64,000 nucleotides of DNA, from the NCBI RefSeq assembly GCF_024347315.1, contig NZ_AP025460.1:2046001-2110000 (forward strand), in the 5' to 3' direction. The DNA is from Vibrio atlanticus. GTDB lineage: Bacteria; Pseudomonadota; Gammaproteobacteria; Enterobacterales; Vibrionaceae. The notes beneath the pieces are model-generated. The model searched no databases and was not told the origin of the DNA. It saw only the letters and a program-made list of their open reading frames with translations. The translations under genes and the position numbers were made by a program. This document shows positions 10,201-17,572 of the stretch, in pieces (the first letter of the stretch is position 1; each line of letters begins with the position of its first letter).

Positions 10201-10361
10201 CGCTTTTTACCATTAACAGTAATGGCTACAGAAAGATCGGGCGGGGATGCTTTGGTAGGGTTATAGACCATGGGCTTATGGCCTTCGTTTTTGCTATCTT
10301 TACACCCACCGGTTGTCACTACCGCTAGTACTATAAAAAATAGACTCAGTAATTTCTTCAT
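7209..10361 (-). CDS. Large lipoprotein metalloprotease (metzincin-like), paralogue A
   Basis: 1050 aa from ATG 10361, chosen because AAGGA lies 10 nt upstream and the product then starts with a lipoprotein signal MKKLLSLFFIVLAVVTTGGC (C20). A longer frame upstream to 10460 lacks these features. The catalytic region (~200-395) has HETAHYLGTGH at ~339-349, the HExxHxxGxxH zinc motif of metzincins, preceded by a helix-rich stretch (MVLVDYYINLVDYVLSRDAL). No methionine follows within the rest of that domain, so a canonical Met-turn is not visible. Next come a cadherin/Big-like module (~395-490: DVLKNDFDANGD, GFIGEDEFHYVITDG), a LamG-like lectin region (~500-790), an FN3-like segment and a beta-rich C-terminal module with cysteine pairs. 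Probably anchored in the outer membrane, acting on proteins or polysaccharide-linked substrates. It is 54-55% or so alike to its neighbour by eye. Confidence 0.8.
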   Translation of the reverse strand: MKKLLSLFFIVLAVVTTGGCKDSKNEGHKPMVYNPTKASPPDLSVAITVNGKKRTLELRRYSIREPDMKVYLWDHRINGNAPSSTINTPDIRVYRGVDTSDENTQVIAALTTKNKLYVTAFRGSQRVWTIEKADIISGLSANKLTATAQDLRSVTPQSVILDNVQKAIKTIDESPSAPTSGLDNLIAKDKSKVQLHKVKVAVHVAYQAFVQEADSNLDDAMVLVDYYINLVDYVLSRDALLRFTVNDVLIETWGYLDDHYQTCLKSASHDACKNWGYQHENEPVRVAAIKWWDQQRKIRGWDLKHRMLWLKGNWILGVNFGSIVRSPGNMIGADGVVLHETAHYLGTGHSTSAEGHGIQGGEAHVDDINFNIYKNNRLRRSLVGPADYPLPPSAKIDHFSVKRDSTTSLDVLKNDFDANGDSISLSKVDEYSAQGGELTITSGKITYKAPKGFIGEDEFHYVITDGKKLFDRDVVHVKVTSPDLYARFDFEETPVDDLWIVNAQTGLPSQIAAVKQSTKQSISEVWVNQGYANSKTLKLGAFESVKSNLLENDVQESLKYKFHYGHDFDFAEDDFTLSLKVKPNVKLEYPIDLVSKGIWSDGFHLKLTKEGTLEWFMISRQLATYAGGNDLRKVSVTTKEALNLSQWNTVAVRVDRTTQKVSIWLNGKQATLVDHYNSDAEVDDIKLTTGYAGVWGAGSRLSAGTSQGLIIAKPWMDAGKDATANLKSEQMAGNILVDNIEMRSFALSDGDMAELANDNLKYAHTPRPYNGQSIPFKGIHKFTWKFSKSSAYKVYTSTDNSTWQEIQSGTGSAGSGWQDVNLNSASDVLYWRIDVDGKTGKVWSVRNSLKTGIQTVSFSYAEVNAGAKYPQCTVSKNGDCLFGWGDGNQTDPFAHTWTQTPSTYNWEGHLYLGGDEKKSEVSVTAESGQSWKVIRFRTAVIGKGWTGAQEVPKGTLKLFANGSEIWKAYSVGDNIVDGALAKSGNNWSSLPSIGSSSVSVPRGTKVGRYGIHRVDLPDDTTTLKWVYEVENLDSKGKNPGVALGGVQLLR

Positions 10362-10493
10362 TCTAGATAGTTCCTTTATGTCGACGAGTCTAAACTGGCA
10401 TAAAAACCATATTGATAGCAATGATTTACGTTGAACAAAACAACAGCTATGTACAGTCATTCAAAAGGGGGATACGAGTAAGGTTGATGGCAT

Positions 10494-10534
10494 AAAAAAC
10501 CCGGCGTACTAATGCGCCGGGCTATTCAAATTAA
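10494..10534 (-). terminator. Terminator after metalloprotease B
   Basis: On the minus strand AGCCCGGCGCA/TACGCCGGG forms a GC-rich stem followed by TTTTTT. It separates the tandem paralogues, so A and B probably have separate transcripts. Confidence 0.85.
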
Positions 10535-10546
10535 ATAATGACAGTG

Positions 10547-13500
10547 TTACCTTATTAGTTGTACGCCGCCTATCACGGCCCCCGGAGTCATACCTTTGCT
10601 GTCCAAGCGTGAGCTTTCATATTGCCACTTGAGCTGTGTGACGTTTGCGGGAAGCTTTATAAAGTGAATGCCATACAAAGCCGTTTTTAGATTGCGAGGT
10701 ACGCTTACCCTATTAGTACCAATAGAAGGCAGTGACGCCCACTCTATACCGGCTTTAGTCCATACTTCGTCACCGATATTATGAGCCTTCCAAACTTCTT
10801 TCCCGTTAGCGTATAACTTTAGAGTACCTGGTGGGTAATCATCCGCGCCAGTCCAACCTTTGCCTGCAGCTGCAGCTCGGAAACGTACAGCAGACCACTG
10901 GCCTGAAGGAATATCCACTTGCAAGCTCAACGTTTTTTGTTTACCACCGAGGTATATATGACCTTCCCAGTTAGTAAAACCACCGTTGTCAATTGTCCAA
11001 GTATTACCATGTGGGTCGTCATAGCTATTTTGCGTTGATGGCCAACCAAATAAGCAGGTTACACCTGATTTGACTTCACAGTCAGGTATCGCTGCACCGT
11101 TATTAATTTCGGAGTGACTGAATGCAACTTCTTGACGACCATTGATTAGATTGTTTCGAACTGACCACACTTCACCAGCTGAACCATTAGCGTCAACACG
11201 CCAGTAAAGCGCCTCATCGGAGGCATTGAGCGTTACAGTATGTGAACCAGATGTACCATTACCACTCTTCGCAGCAGACCAAGATTTACCGTCACTACTT
11301 AGCATCAATTGATACGCTGACGACTTAGACAGTTTCCAGGTCAGTGTTTTAGTTCCAGAGAAAGGAATACCTTCACCATTATATGGGCGCGGTGCATAAG
11401 AGTACACATAACTGTTGTTGGCCAATGTTGAAATCTGGTTATCAGTAAGTGCAAATGACCTTAGTTCTACGTCATCAATGCGTAAATAACGGCTCTGGCT
11501 TTTTTGTAACTCCTGTTTGTGCAGCTCGTCCGTATCCCACCAAGCTTGCCCGATAGTTAAACCTTCACTAACACTTGATGCTCTTCGGCTACCGCCTCCC
11601 CAGAGCCCTGCATAGCCCTTGGGCAGTTCCACATCATTTAACGCCTTATCAACAAGCGGCTGCTTAACGCCATCAACCCATAAGCTCGCTTTGTTAGTTG
11701 AACGATCAACACGTACAGCTATTGCATGCCATGCGCTATCTGCAGGTAAAGGTGACTCCGTTGTCATTGTTACAATACGGAAATCAGTACCGCCTTTATA
11801 CATAGCGTATTGACGAGACTTCATGTACCACTTTAGTTTTCCATCTTTAAGTAGTCGTAAGTGGTAGCCTTCTCTCTCCATTCCTCGGTTAACCAAATTA
11901 ATGTCGTGAGGAAGTCTTGTCCCAACTTTAACTTTTAATGAAACCGTAAAGCTATCATCACCCAAATCAAATGCATGACCATAGTGGGTATGGTATTTAA
12001 ATGACTCTGGCACATCATATTTACTTCTGATTGACTTAACGGCTTCATGTGCCCCTAGGGTCAGAGTTTTGCCGTAAGAATCGTTAACGACTGATTTTGA
12101 GTAATCAACCCAAACATCCTTCCCTGAACGCCAATCACGACTAACATGAAGCTGACTTGCTAGTCCGGTCTGTTCATTAGGAATCCAAAAATCTTCAATC
12201 GCGCTTTCAAATCCGAACCTAGCGTACAAACCCGGGCTAGTAACTTTTAAGTGAACCTCTTCACGATCATACAACTGTTTTCCATGATGCTTAGTTGAGT
12301 CAGTGATTTGATAGAAGAACGAATCTTCACCCACAAACCCTTTCGGTGGGGTATAGACCAGCTTATCTCCGACGATCTTGACTTGACCACCTTGAACGGT
12401 AAGCGAGTCCACTTTATTTATCGATATCGCATCGCCATTTGCATCAAAGTCATTTTTCAACACATCTAATGTTTTCGCTGTATCACGCAATACACCAAAG
12501 TGATCAATTTTAGCCGACGGTGGTAGCGGGTAATCTGCAGGGCCTACAATCGCTCGTCTAGCGACACGGTTTCTGTAACCGACAAAACCAATATCTCCCA
12601 CGTGCGCTTCACCACCTTGTGAGGTTTCTTCCTCACCACCAGTATGGTGCCCCGTACCTAAATAGTGAGACGTTTCGTGTAGAACAACACCATCAGCTTG
12701 AATCAGTTGGCCCATGGAACGAACATAAGAGCCCCAGTTCACACCAACAACTCCACTGCCTACCAAATCAATCATGCGATGACGAACATCCCAATGGCGC
12801 GTTTTTCTTTGCTCATCCACCCAACGTCGTGTTGCGTCTTTAATTGGGGTATTCTCATTTTGGTAACCCCAGTCTTTACAGCTATCGTGGCTACTACTCT
12901 TTATACAGTTATTGTAGTGACTCCTTAAATGGCCCCATGTTTCAATTAGAACATCTTGAATAGAGAATCGAATTAACGCGTCACGACTATACACATAATC
13001 GACTAAGTTTATGTAGTAATCCGCTAAAACCATAGCATCATCAAAATTACCGCCAGCTTGCTCTTTAAAAGTCTGGTAACTAATTTGAACAAATGCATTT
13101 ATCTTACTCAGTTTAATGTCTGACATATTTGTGGGTAATATATTGTCTAGACCCGAAACTGGGTTGTCCGGACTTTTATCTATTGGCTTAATCGACTTCT
13201 GAACCGCATCTAATATACTGTTTTGTCGAGACACAGAAGAAAAGCTAGACTTCAGCGGTTGGATAGTACCCGCTGATTTACCACCAGTTACCGCCGCATC
13301 CTTGATAGACCAAACTCGGTGGCTACCACGAAAAGCAGTCACATATAGTTTATTGTTAGTGGTTAGTGCTGCAATAACTTGGGTATTCTCATCACTCGTA
13401 TCAACGCCTCGGTAAACGCGAATCCCAGGCGTAGTTATCGTACTTGAAGGGGCTTTAGAGTTAATACGCTGATCCCACAGATAAACCTTCATATCGGGCT

Positions 13501-13693
13501 CACGAACAGAGTAGCGGTTCAGCTCTAGCGTACGCTTTTTTCCATTAACCATAATCTCAACAGAAAGCTCTGACGGTGTGGCTTTCGTTGGCTTGTAGAC
13601 CATAGGTTTATGGCCTTCGTTTTTGCTATCTTTACAACCTCCAACAGTGACGACTGCCAGAGCCATGAAAAATAGACCTATTGTTTTCTTCAT
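10547..13693 (-). CDS. Large lipoprotein metalloprotease (metzincin-like), paralogue B
   Basis: 1048 aa from ATG 13693, with GAGGAAG upstream; the product starts MKKTIGLFFMALAVVTVGGC, a lipobox with C20 at the same place as in paralogue A. HETSHYLGTGH occupies ~339-349, identical in position to A, and again no methionine follows before the DVLKNDFDANGD module. The order of domains is the same: propeptide-like N-terminus with strongly conserved DENTQVIAALTT, catalytic domain, Big/cadherin-like, LamG-like, FN3-like and C-terminal beta module (LFGW, NWEGHIYLGG, GKGWTGAD). The tandem arrangement shows gene duplication. Each gene has its own Shine-Dalgarno and terminator. Substrate unknown; outer-membrane anchoring is inferred because residue +2 after the lipid cysteine is Lys, not Asp. 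Confidence 0.8.
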   Translation of the reverse strand: MKKTIGLFFMALAVVTVGGCKDSKNEGHKPMVYKPTKATPSELSVEIMVNGKKRTLELNRYSVREPDMKVYLWDQRINSKAPSSTITTPGIRVYRGVDTSDENTQVIAALTTNNKLYVTAFRGSHRVWSIKDAAVTGGKSAGTIQPLKSSFSSVSRQNSILDAVQKSIKPIDKSPDNPVSGLDNILPTNMSDIKLSKINAFVQISYQTFKEQAGGNFDDAMVLADYYINLVDYVYSRDALIRFSIQDVLIETWGHLRSHYNNCIKSSSHDSCKDWGYQNENTPIKDATRRWVDEQRKTRHWDVRHRMIDLVGSGVVGVNWGSYVRSMGQLIQADGVVLHETSHYLGTGHHTGGEEETSQGGEAHVGDIGFVGYRNRVARRAIVGPADYPLPPSAKIDHFGVLRDTAKTLDVLKNDFDANGDAISINKVDSLTVQGGQVKIVGDKLVYTPPKGFVGEDSFFYQITDSTKHHGKQLYDREEVHLKVTSPGLYARFGFESAIEDFWIPNEQTGLASQLHVSRDWRSGKDVWVDYSKSVVNDSYGKTLTLGAHEAVKSIRSKYDVPESFKYHTHYGHAFDLGDDSFTVSLKVKVGTRLPHDINLVNRGMEREGYHLRLLKDGKLKWYMKSRQYAMYKGGTDFRIVTMTTESPLPADSAWHAIAVRVDRSTNKASLWVDGVKQPLVDKALNDVELPKGYAGLWGGGSRRASSVSEGLTIGQAWWDTDELHKQELQKSQSRYLRIDDVELRSFALTDNQISTLANNSYVYSYAPRPYNGEGIPFSGTKTLTWKLSKSSAYQLMLSSDGKSWSAAKSGNGTSGSHTVTLNASDEALYWRVDANGSAGEVWSVRNNLINGRQEVAFSHSEINNGAAIPDCEVKSGVTCLFGWPSTQNSYDDPHGNTWTIDNGGFTNWEGHIYLGGKQKTLSLQVDIPSGQWSAVRFRAAAAGKGWTGADDYPPGTLKLYANGKEVWKAHNIGDEVWTKAGIEWASLPSIGTNRVSVPRNLKTALYGIHFIKLPANVTQLKWQYESSRLDSKGMTPGAVIGGVQLIR

Positions 13694-13954
13694 TCTAAAG
13701 AGCTTCCTCATGTTAACTTCTCTTAACATGAAGAAAAACAACATGATTGGCAATAAATTGCGTTAAACAAAATGCTATCTGCGGACAGTTATTTGACATT
13801 GAAATGCCGAAAAATTCCTTAAATTTAATTTTCAACGCTGCTAGTGAAAAATCGTTTTAATAAATTCTAGATTTTGAGTTGTATCAACCTTATATGAAAG
13901 GTATAAATACCGGAGTTATTATTACCTCCCTCTCAATTGACATGGATGAAGATT

Positions 13955-15145
13955 ATGTTTGAAAAAGTGTTAGCAGCTCCCGCAGATCCTATTCTCGGCC
14001 TTACTGAAGAATTTAAAAAAGACTCTCGTGCAGAGAAAATTAACCTTGGTGTTGGCATCTACAAAAATGAAGAAGGTCAAACGCCAGTACTTAAAACAGT
14101 AAAGAAAGCAGAAGCTGCACTTCTTGAAAACGAAAAAACCAAATCTTACCTAACGATTGAAGGTACCGCTGAATACGGTCTAGCGGTTCAGAAACTGCTT
14201 TTCGGTTCAGATGCAGAGATCGTAACGTCTCAACGCGCTAAAACAGCACAAGCTCCAGGTGGTACAGGTGCACTTCGCGTAGCGGGTGAATTCATCAAGC
14301 GCCAACTGGGTGACGTGAAAATCTGGATCAGTAACCCAACTTGGGCTAACCACAACGGCGTTTTCGCTGCTGCCGGTATCGAAACAGCTCAATACAGCTA
14401 CTACAACGCTGAAACCAAAGACAAAGACTTCGCAGGCATGGTTGCTGACCTAGAGAAAGCTTCTGAAGGCGACATCGTTCTTCTTCACGGCTGCTGTCAT
14501 AACCCAACAGGCATCGACCCAACAACTGAAGAGTGGGAAGTACTTGCTAAGCTAGTTGCTGAGAAGAAACTGCTTCCTCTATTCGATTTTGCCTACCAAG
14601 GTTTTGCTAAAGGTGTTGAAGAAGATGCAGCTGGCCTGCGCATTTTTGCTCAATACAACAAAGAGATTCTTGTTGCTAGCTCGTTCTCTAAGAACTTCGG
14701 CTTGTACAACGAGCGTGTGGGTGCATTCACTCTGGTTGCAGAATCTGCAGACGTAGCAACAACAGCGTTCTCTCAAGTTAAGAGCATCATCCGCTCTATC
14801 TACTCTAACCCACCAGCGCACGGCAGTGCTGTCGTTACTCACATCCTTGGTGATGCTGATCTACGTGCTGAATGGGAAGCAGAAGTAGCAGAAATGCGTG
14901 ACCGTATCCAAGAGATGCGCGAGCTATTCGTAACGACACTGAAATCTGAAGGTGTTGATGGAGACTTCACATTCATCGAGCGCCAAAACGGCATGTTCTC
15001 TTTCTCTGGTTTAAACAAAGAGCAAGTAACTCGCCTGAAAGACGAATTCGCTATCTACATTGTCGGTTCTGGCCGTATCAGCGTAGCGGGCATGACGAAG
15101 TCAAATATGGGTCCTCTATGTAAAGGTATCGCTGCGGTTCTTTAA
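13955..15145 (+). CDS. aspC: Aspartate/aromatic aminotransferase
   Basis: 396 aa from ATG 13955, the same length as E. coli AspC. A start six codons upstream is possible but less likely. Fold-type I, class I aminotransferase: NPTG at ~183-186, D211 contacting the PLP ring nitrogen (FDFAYQGF), and K246 forming the Schiff base in [15 protein letters not shown]. It interconverts aspartate and 2-oxoglutarate with oxaloacetate and glutamate, and may also act on aromatic amino acids. It is monocistronic. Its terminator hairpin has been split by an IS50-like element 50 bp downstream. Confidence 0.93.
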   Translation: MFEKVLAAPADPILGLTEEFKKDSRAEKINLGVGIYKNEEGQTPVLKTVKKAEAALLENEKTKSYLTIEGTAEYGLAVQKLLFGSDAEIVTSQRAKTAQAPGGTGALRVAGEFIKRQLGDVKIWISNPTWANHNGVFAAAGIETAQYSYYNAETKDKDFAGMVADLEKASEGDIVLLHGCCHNPTGIDPTTEEWEVLAKLVAEKKLLPLFDFAYQGFAKGVEEDAAGLRIFAQYNKEILVASSFSKNFGLYNERVGAFTLVAESADVATTAFSQVKSIIRSIYSNPPAHGSAVVTHILGDADLRAEWEAEVAEMRDRIQEMRELFVTTLKSEGVDGDFTFIERQNGMFSFSGLNKEQVTRLKDEFAIYIVGSGRISVAGMTKSNMGPLCKGIAAVL

Positions 15146-15182
15146 TCGAAAAAGAAACCTGCACTTGCAGACCAATAGATAT

Positions 15183-15202
15183 GCAAAAGCCAGCTATTAA
15201 GC
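15183..15202 (+). terminator. Left half of the aspC terminator, split by IS insertion
   Basis: CAAAAGCCAGCTATTAAGC here and the GCTATTAAGCTGGC + T-run at 16706-16728 re-form, when one 10-bp duplicate is removed, a stem AAAAGCCAGCT-ATTA-AGCTGGCTTTT with a T-run. This was the original aspC terminator. Confidence 0.85.
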
Positions 15203-15218
15203 CTGTCTCTTATACACA

Positions 15219-15250
15219 AATCCCTAAGCCACGCTTGGGGATTTTTTTTG
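15219..15250 (+). terminator. Inward-facing terminator inside the IS50-like left end (copy 1)
   Basis: ATCCCTAAGC-CAC-GCTTGGGGAT makes a 10-bp stem with one G-T pair, followed by eight T. It faces into the element, so it would stop transcription entering from aspC and would stand in for the split host terminator. Confidence 0.85.
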
Positions 15251-15305
15251 AACTATTTTTAGGTTTCATGATCTGATCATCTAAGCAATGACAAGGATGA
15301 TTATC

Positions 15306-16682
15306 ATGACCTATATAGAGCCAACCCTTTGGGCACAAAAACAGTTCGGTCAAGCCCACCTTAATGACCCTAGACGCACTCAAAGACTCGTTGCTCTCGC
15401 AGCCTCACTGGCCGAGCAACCTGGCGTACCCGTCTCGAAACTCATTATCTCCCCTGCTGAAATGGAAGGGGCTTATCGCTTCATCCGTAATGAGCAAATC
15501 AAAGCAGAAGATATCGCAGAAGCGGGTTTTTATGTCACTGCACAAGAAGCATTAGAGCAACAGACACTTCTTGCCTTAGAAGACACCACTTCTCTCAGTT
15601 ACTCCCATCGCAGCATTCGAGATGAACTCGGGCACTCCAATCAAGGTAATCGACATCGCGCCATGTTCGTACACTCAACCTTACTTTTTGCTCCCGACAC
15701 TCAATCTGTTATTGGTTTAATTGAACAACAGCGCTGGACTCGTGATATAGAAAAGCGAGGTCAAAGGCACCAGCATGCGACTCGACCATACAAAGAGAAA
15801 GAAAGTTATAAGTGGGAACAAGCCTCTCGCCATGTCGCTGAGCGACTTGGCGATAAAATTTCGGATGTCATTTCTGTGTGCGATAGAGAAGCCGACCTAT
15901 TTGAATACCTCACTTACAAGCGAGAGCAACAACAAAGGTTCCTCGTTCGCTCAATGCAAAGCCGCTGTATTGAAGAGCATGATAATCGTCTTTATAGCTA
16001 TGCCTCTACCCTGTTATCAGCCGGAGAGAAAGTGCTCGAAATACCGCAAAAAGGCGGTCGTAAAGCTCGCAAGGCTCATTTAGATATCAAATATGCCCCC
16101 GTGACACTCAAGTCTCCTGCTAACAAGAAAGAGTTCGATAACATTCCGCTTTACTACGTGGGATGTATAGAACAAGGAGAGAGTGGTAATAAGCTCGCAT
16201 GGCACTTACTGACTTCAGAGCCGATAACGAGCAAGGAAGAGGCACTCAAAATCGTCAGTTATTATGAGCGGCGCTGGCTAATAGAAGATTTTCATAAAGT
16301 CTGGAAAAGTGAAGGGACTGAAGTTGAGCAACTGAGAATGCAAAGTAAGGATAACTTAGAAAGGCTCAGCGTCGTTTTGGCTTTTATCGCGACTCGGTTA
16401 CTCCAATTGAGGTTTATGAATGAATCAGACGAGTTATCTAAGACCAGTTGTGAGCAGGTATTAAAAGGCAAAGCGTGGAAGTTAATGTGGCTCAAGTTGG
16501 AGAGCAAAAAACTACCGAAAGAAGCGCCTAATATATCATGGGCTTACAACGGTATTGCTCGGTTAGGTGGTTGGAAGAATACCAAGCGAACAGGTCGCGC
16601 TTCTATAAAGACGTTATGGCAAGGATGGCTTAGGTTACAAACCATCCTTGAAGGGTATGAACTCGCTAAGTCTCTTGATTAA
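15306..16682 (+). CDS. IS4-family transposase of the IS50/Tn5 group, copy 1
   Basis: 458 aa from ATG 15306, preferred over ATG 15288 because AAGGATG lies 7-8 nt upstream. Catalytic residues are D93 (ALEDTTS), D193 (VCDREAD) and E327 in YERRWLIEDFHKVWK, the Y-R-E-K signature; Tn5 transposase uses D97, D188 and E326. WKSEGTEVEQLRMQ also mirrors Tn5. The product should cut and paste the element by a hairpin mechanism, as known for Tn5. GATC sites at 15270 and 15275 lie in the presumed promoter, so Dam methylation may limit expression. The protein differs from copy 2 only at residue 380 (T here, S there). Confidence 0.93.
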   Translation: MTYIEPTLWAQKQFGQAHLNDPRRTQRLVALAASLAEQPGVPVSKLIISPAEMEGAYRFIRNEQIKAEDIAEAGFYVTAQEALEQQTLLALEDTTSLSYSHRSIRDELGHSNQGNRHRAMFVHSTLLFAPDTQSVIGLIEQQRWTRDIEKRGQRHQHATRPYKEKESYKWEQASRHVAERLGDKISDVISVCDREADLFEYLTYKREQQQRFLVRSMQSRCIEEHDNRLYSYASTLLSAGEKVLEIPQKGGRKARKAHLDIKYAPVTLKSPANKKEFDNIPLYYVGCIEQGESGNKLAWHLLTSEPITSKEEALKIVSYYERRWLIEDFHKVWKSEGTEVEQLRMQSKDNLERLSVVLAFIATRLLQLRFMNESDELSKTSCEQVLKGKAWKLMWLKLESKKLPKEAPNISWAYNGIARLGGWKNTKRTGRASIKTLWQGWLRLQTILEGYELAKSLD

Positions 16683-16703
16683 CCAGACTTGTGATCAAGA
16701 GAC
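16670..16703. repeat. Inverted repeat across the transposase stop codon and IS right end (copy 1)
   Basis: GTCTCTTGAT (16670-16679) and ATCAAGAGAC (16694-16703) are perfect complements with a 14-nt loop holding the TAA stop. The inner arm repeats the terminal ten bases of the element in opposite orientation. Confidence 0.8.
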
Positions 16704-16705
16704 AG

Positions 16706-16728
16706 GCTATTAAGCTGGCTTTTTTGTG
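16706..16728 (+). terminator. Right half of the split aspC terminator
   Basis: Second copy of the 10-bp target duplication (GCTATTAAGC) followed by TGGC and a T-run. With 15183-15202 it makes the ancestral hairpin; alone it cannot form the original stem. Confidence 0.8.
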
Positions 16729-16780
16729 TCTGTCTCCTTTATATGTCAGTTTTTAAGACGCTTAGTCTATATATCGCGAA

Positions 16781-17422
16781 CTAATACTCTAGGAAGAACT
16801 CTACACCTAGCTCGTTAGTGCGTTCACTACGAATCTTACCTTCGCCATTTCTGTGTTGGTAAGAGCCACCAATCGCAAATTTGTTGGTCATTAAATAGCG
16901 TAAACCTAGGTGGTAGACTTCCTCGTCAAACAAGTCACTGCGATTCACTTGTACACTGCCGTTCGCTATCCAACGTTTCGCAAAGCCATAGTTGAGTTCC
17001 GCTTTTATTCCTTGGATAAACTCCGTGTCAGACGAGCGAGTAATGTTAGTTCCATTATCTTCGACTTCCCCCTTAGTAATACCAAGCAGGTAGTAAGCCA
17101 CTATATCTAGATCTCGCTTAATACTGTAACGGTACCCAATGCCCGGCATAAGGGTATCCATTCGAGTTGTTGATTCATCTGGGTGAATGAAACGAGCACT
17201 GTAGTCACCCAACAATAGCCAATCATCCGTTATCGCATAGCTAATACCTAATCCATAGGATGATGCATTGTTATTGCTGCCTGCATCTTCATTCAAACTT
17301 CCCGAATGAGCGGTGGCGTATATATGGTCATAATCCAGAATATCCACACGGTGAGTTTCGGCCCACGAACTTGAAGAAAACATAAAAATTGCAGACACTA
17401 AACTAAGTTTCCACTTCGGCAT
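16781..17422 (-). CDS. Outer-membrane beta-barrel protein, ~213 aa
   Basis: The start at ATG 17422 (MPKWKLSLVS...) is preferred over 17431 because AAAGGA lies 8-9 nt upstream. A signal peptide ends in SSSSWA, with cleavage before ETHRVD. The mature protein shows alternating aromatic/hydrophobic strands (YGLGISYAI, WLLLGDYSARF, IGYRYSI, LDIVAYYLLG, AELNYGF, YHLGLRYLM, FAIGGSYQHR) and ends in GVEFFLEY with a C-terminal aromatic, as expected of a barrel inserted by the BAM complex. It is about the size of an eight-stranded OmpX/OmpW-type porin-like protein. Function unknown. Confidence 0.72.
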   Translation of the reverse strand: MPKWKLSLVSAIFMFSSSSWAETHRVDILDYDHIYATAHSGSLNEDAGSNNNASSYGLGISYAITDDWLLLGDYSARFIHPDESTTRMDTLMPGIGYRYSIKRDLDIVAYYLLGITKGEVEDNGTNITRSSDTEFIQGIKAELNYGFAKRWIANGSVQVNRSDLFDEEVYHLGLRYLMTNKFAIGGSYQHRNGEGKIRSERTNELGVEFFLEY

Positions 17423-17572
17423 TCCTATCATCCTTTAACTATCACCCTATTATTTGAAAGATTAGTCTATCCCTTAGACTTTAAAAAGGTTTTAGCTCAC
17501 AGATTGATTTGTGACGGCAAAATATTATCAAATGTTGTACCATGAAATCATACAAACCAATGGATGATCATT

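Larger units (their letters stand above)
15203..16705 (+). mobile_element. IS50/Tn5-like insertion sequence, copy 1 (1503 bp)
   Basis: The left end is CTGTCTCTTATACACAAAT and the right end, read inward, is CTGTCTCTTGATCACAAGT. These match the Tn5 outside end and inside end at 17 of 19 and 16 of 19 positions respectively (compared by hand with the known Tn5 ends). The 10-bp duplication GCTATTAAGC lies at 15193-15202 and 16706-16715. A single transposase gene fills the element. An intrinsic terminator lies just inside the left end, and two GATC sites sit upstream of the transposase. Almost identical to the copy at 40778-42280. Confidence 0.93.
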
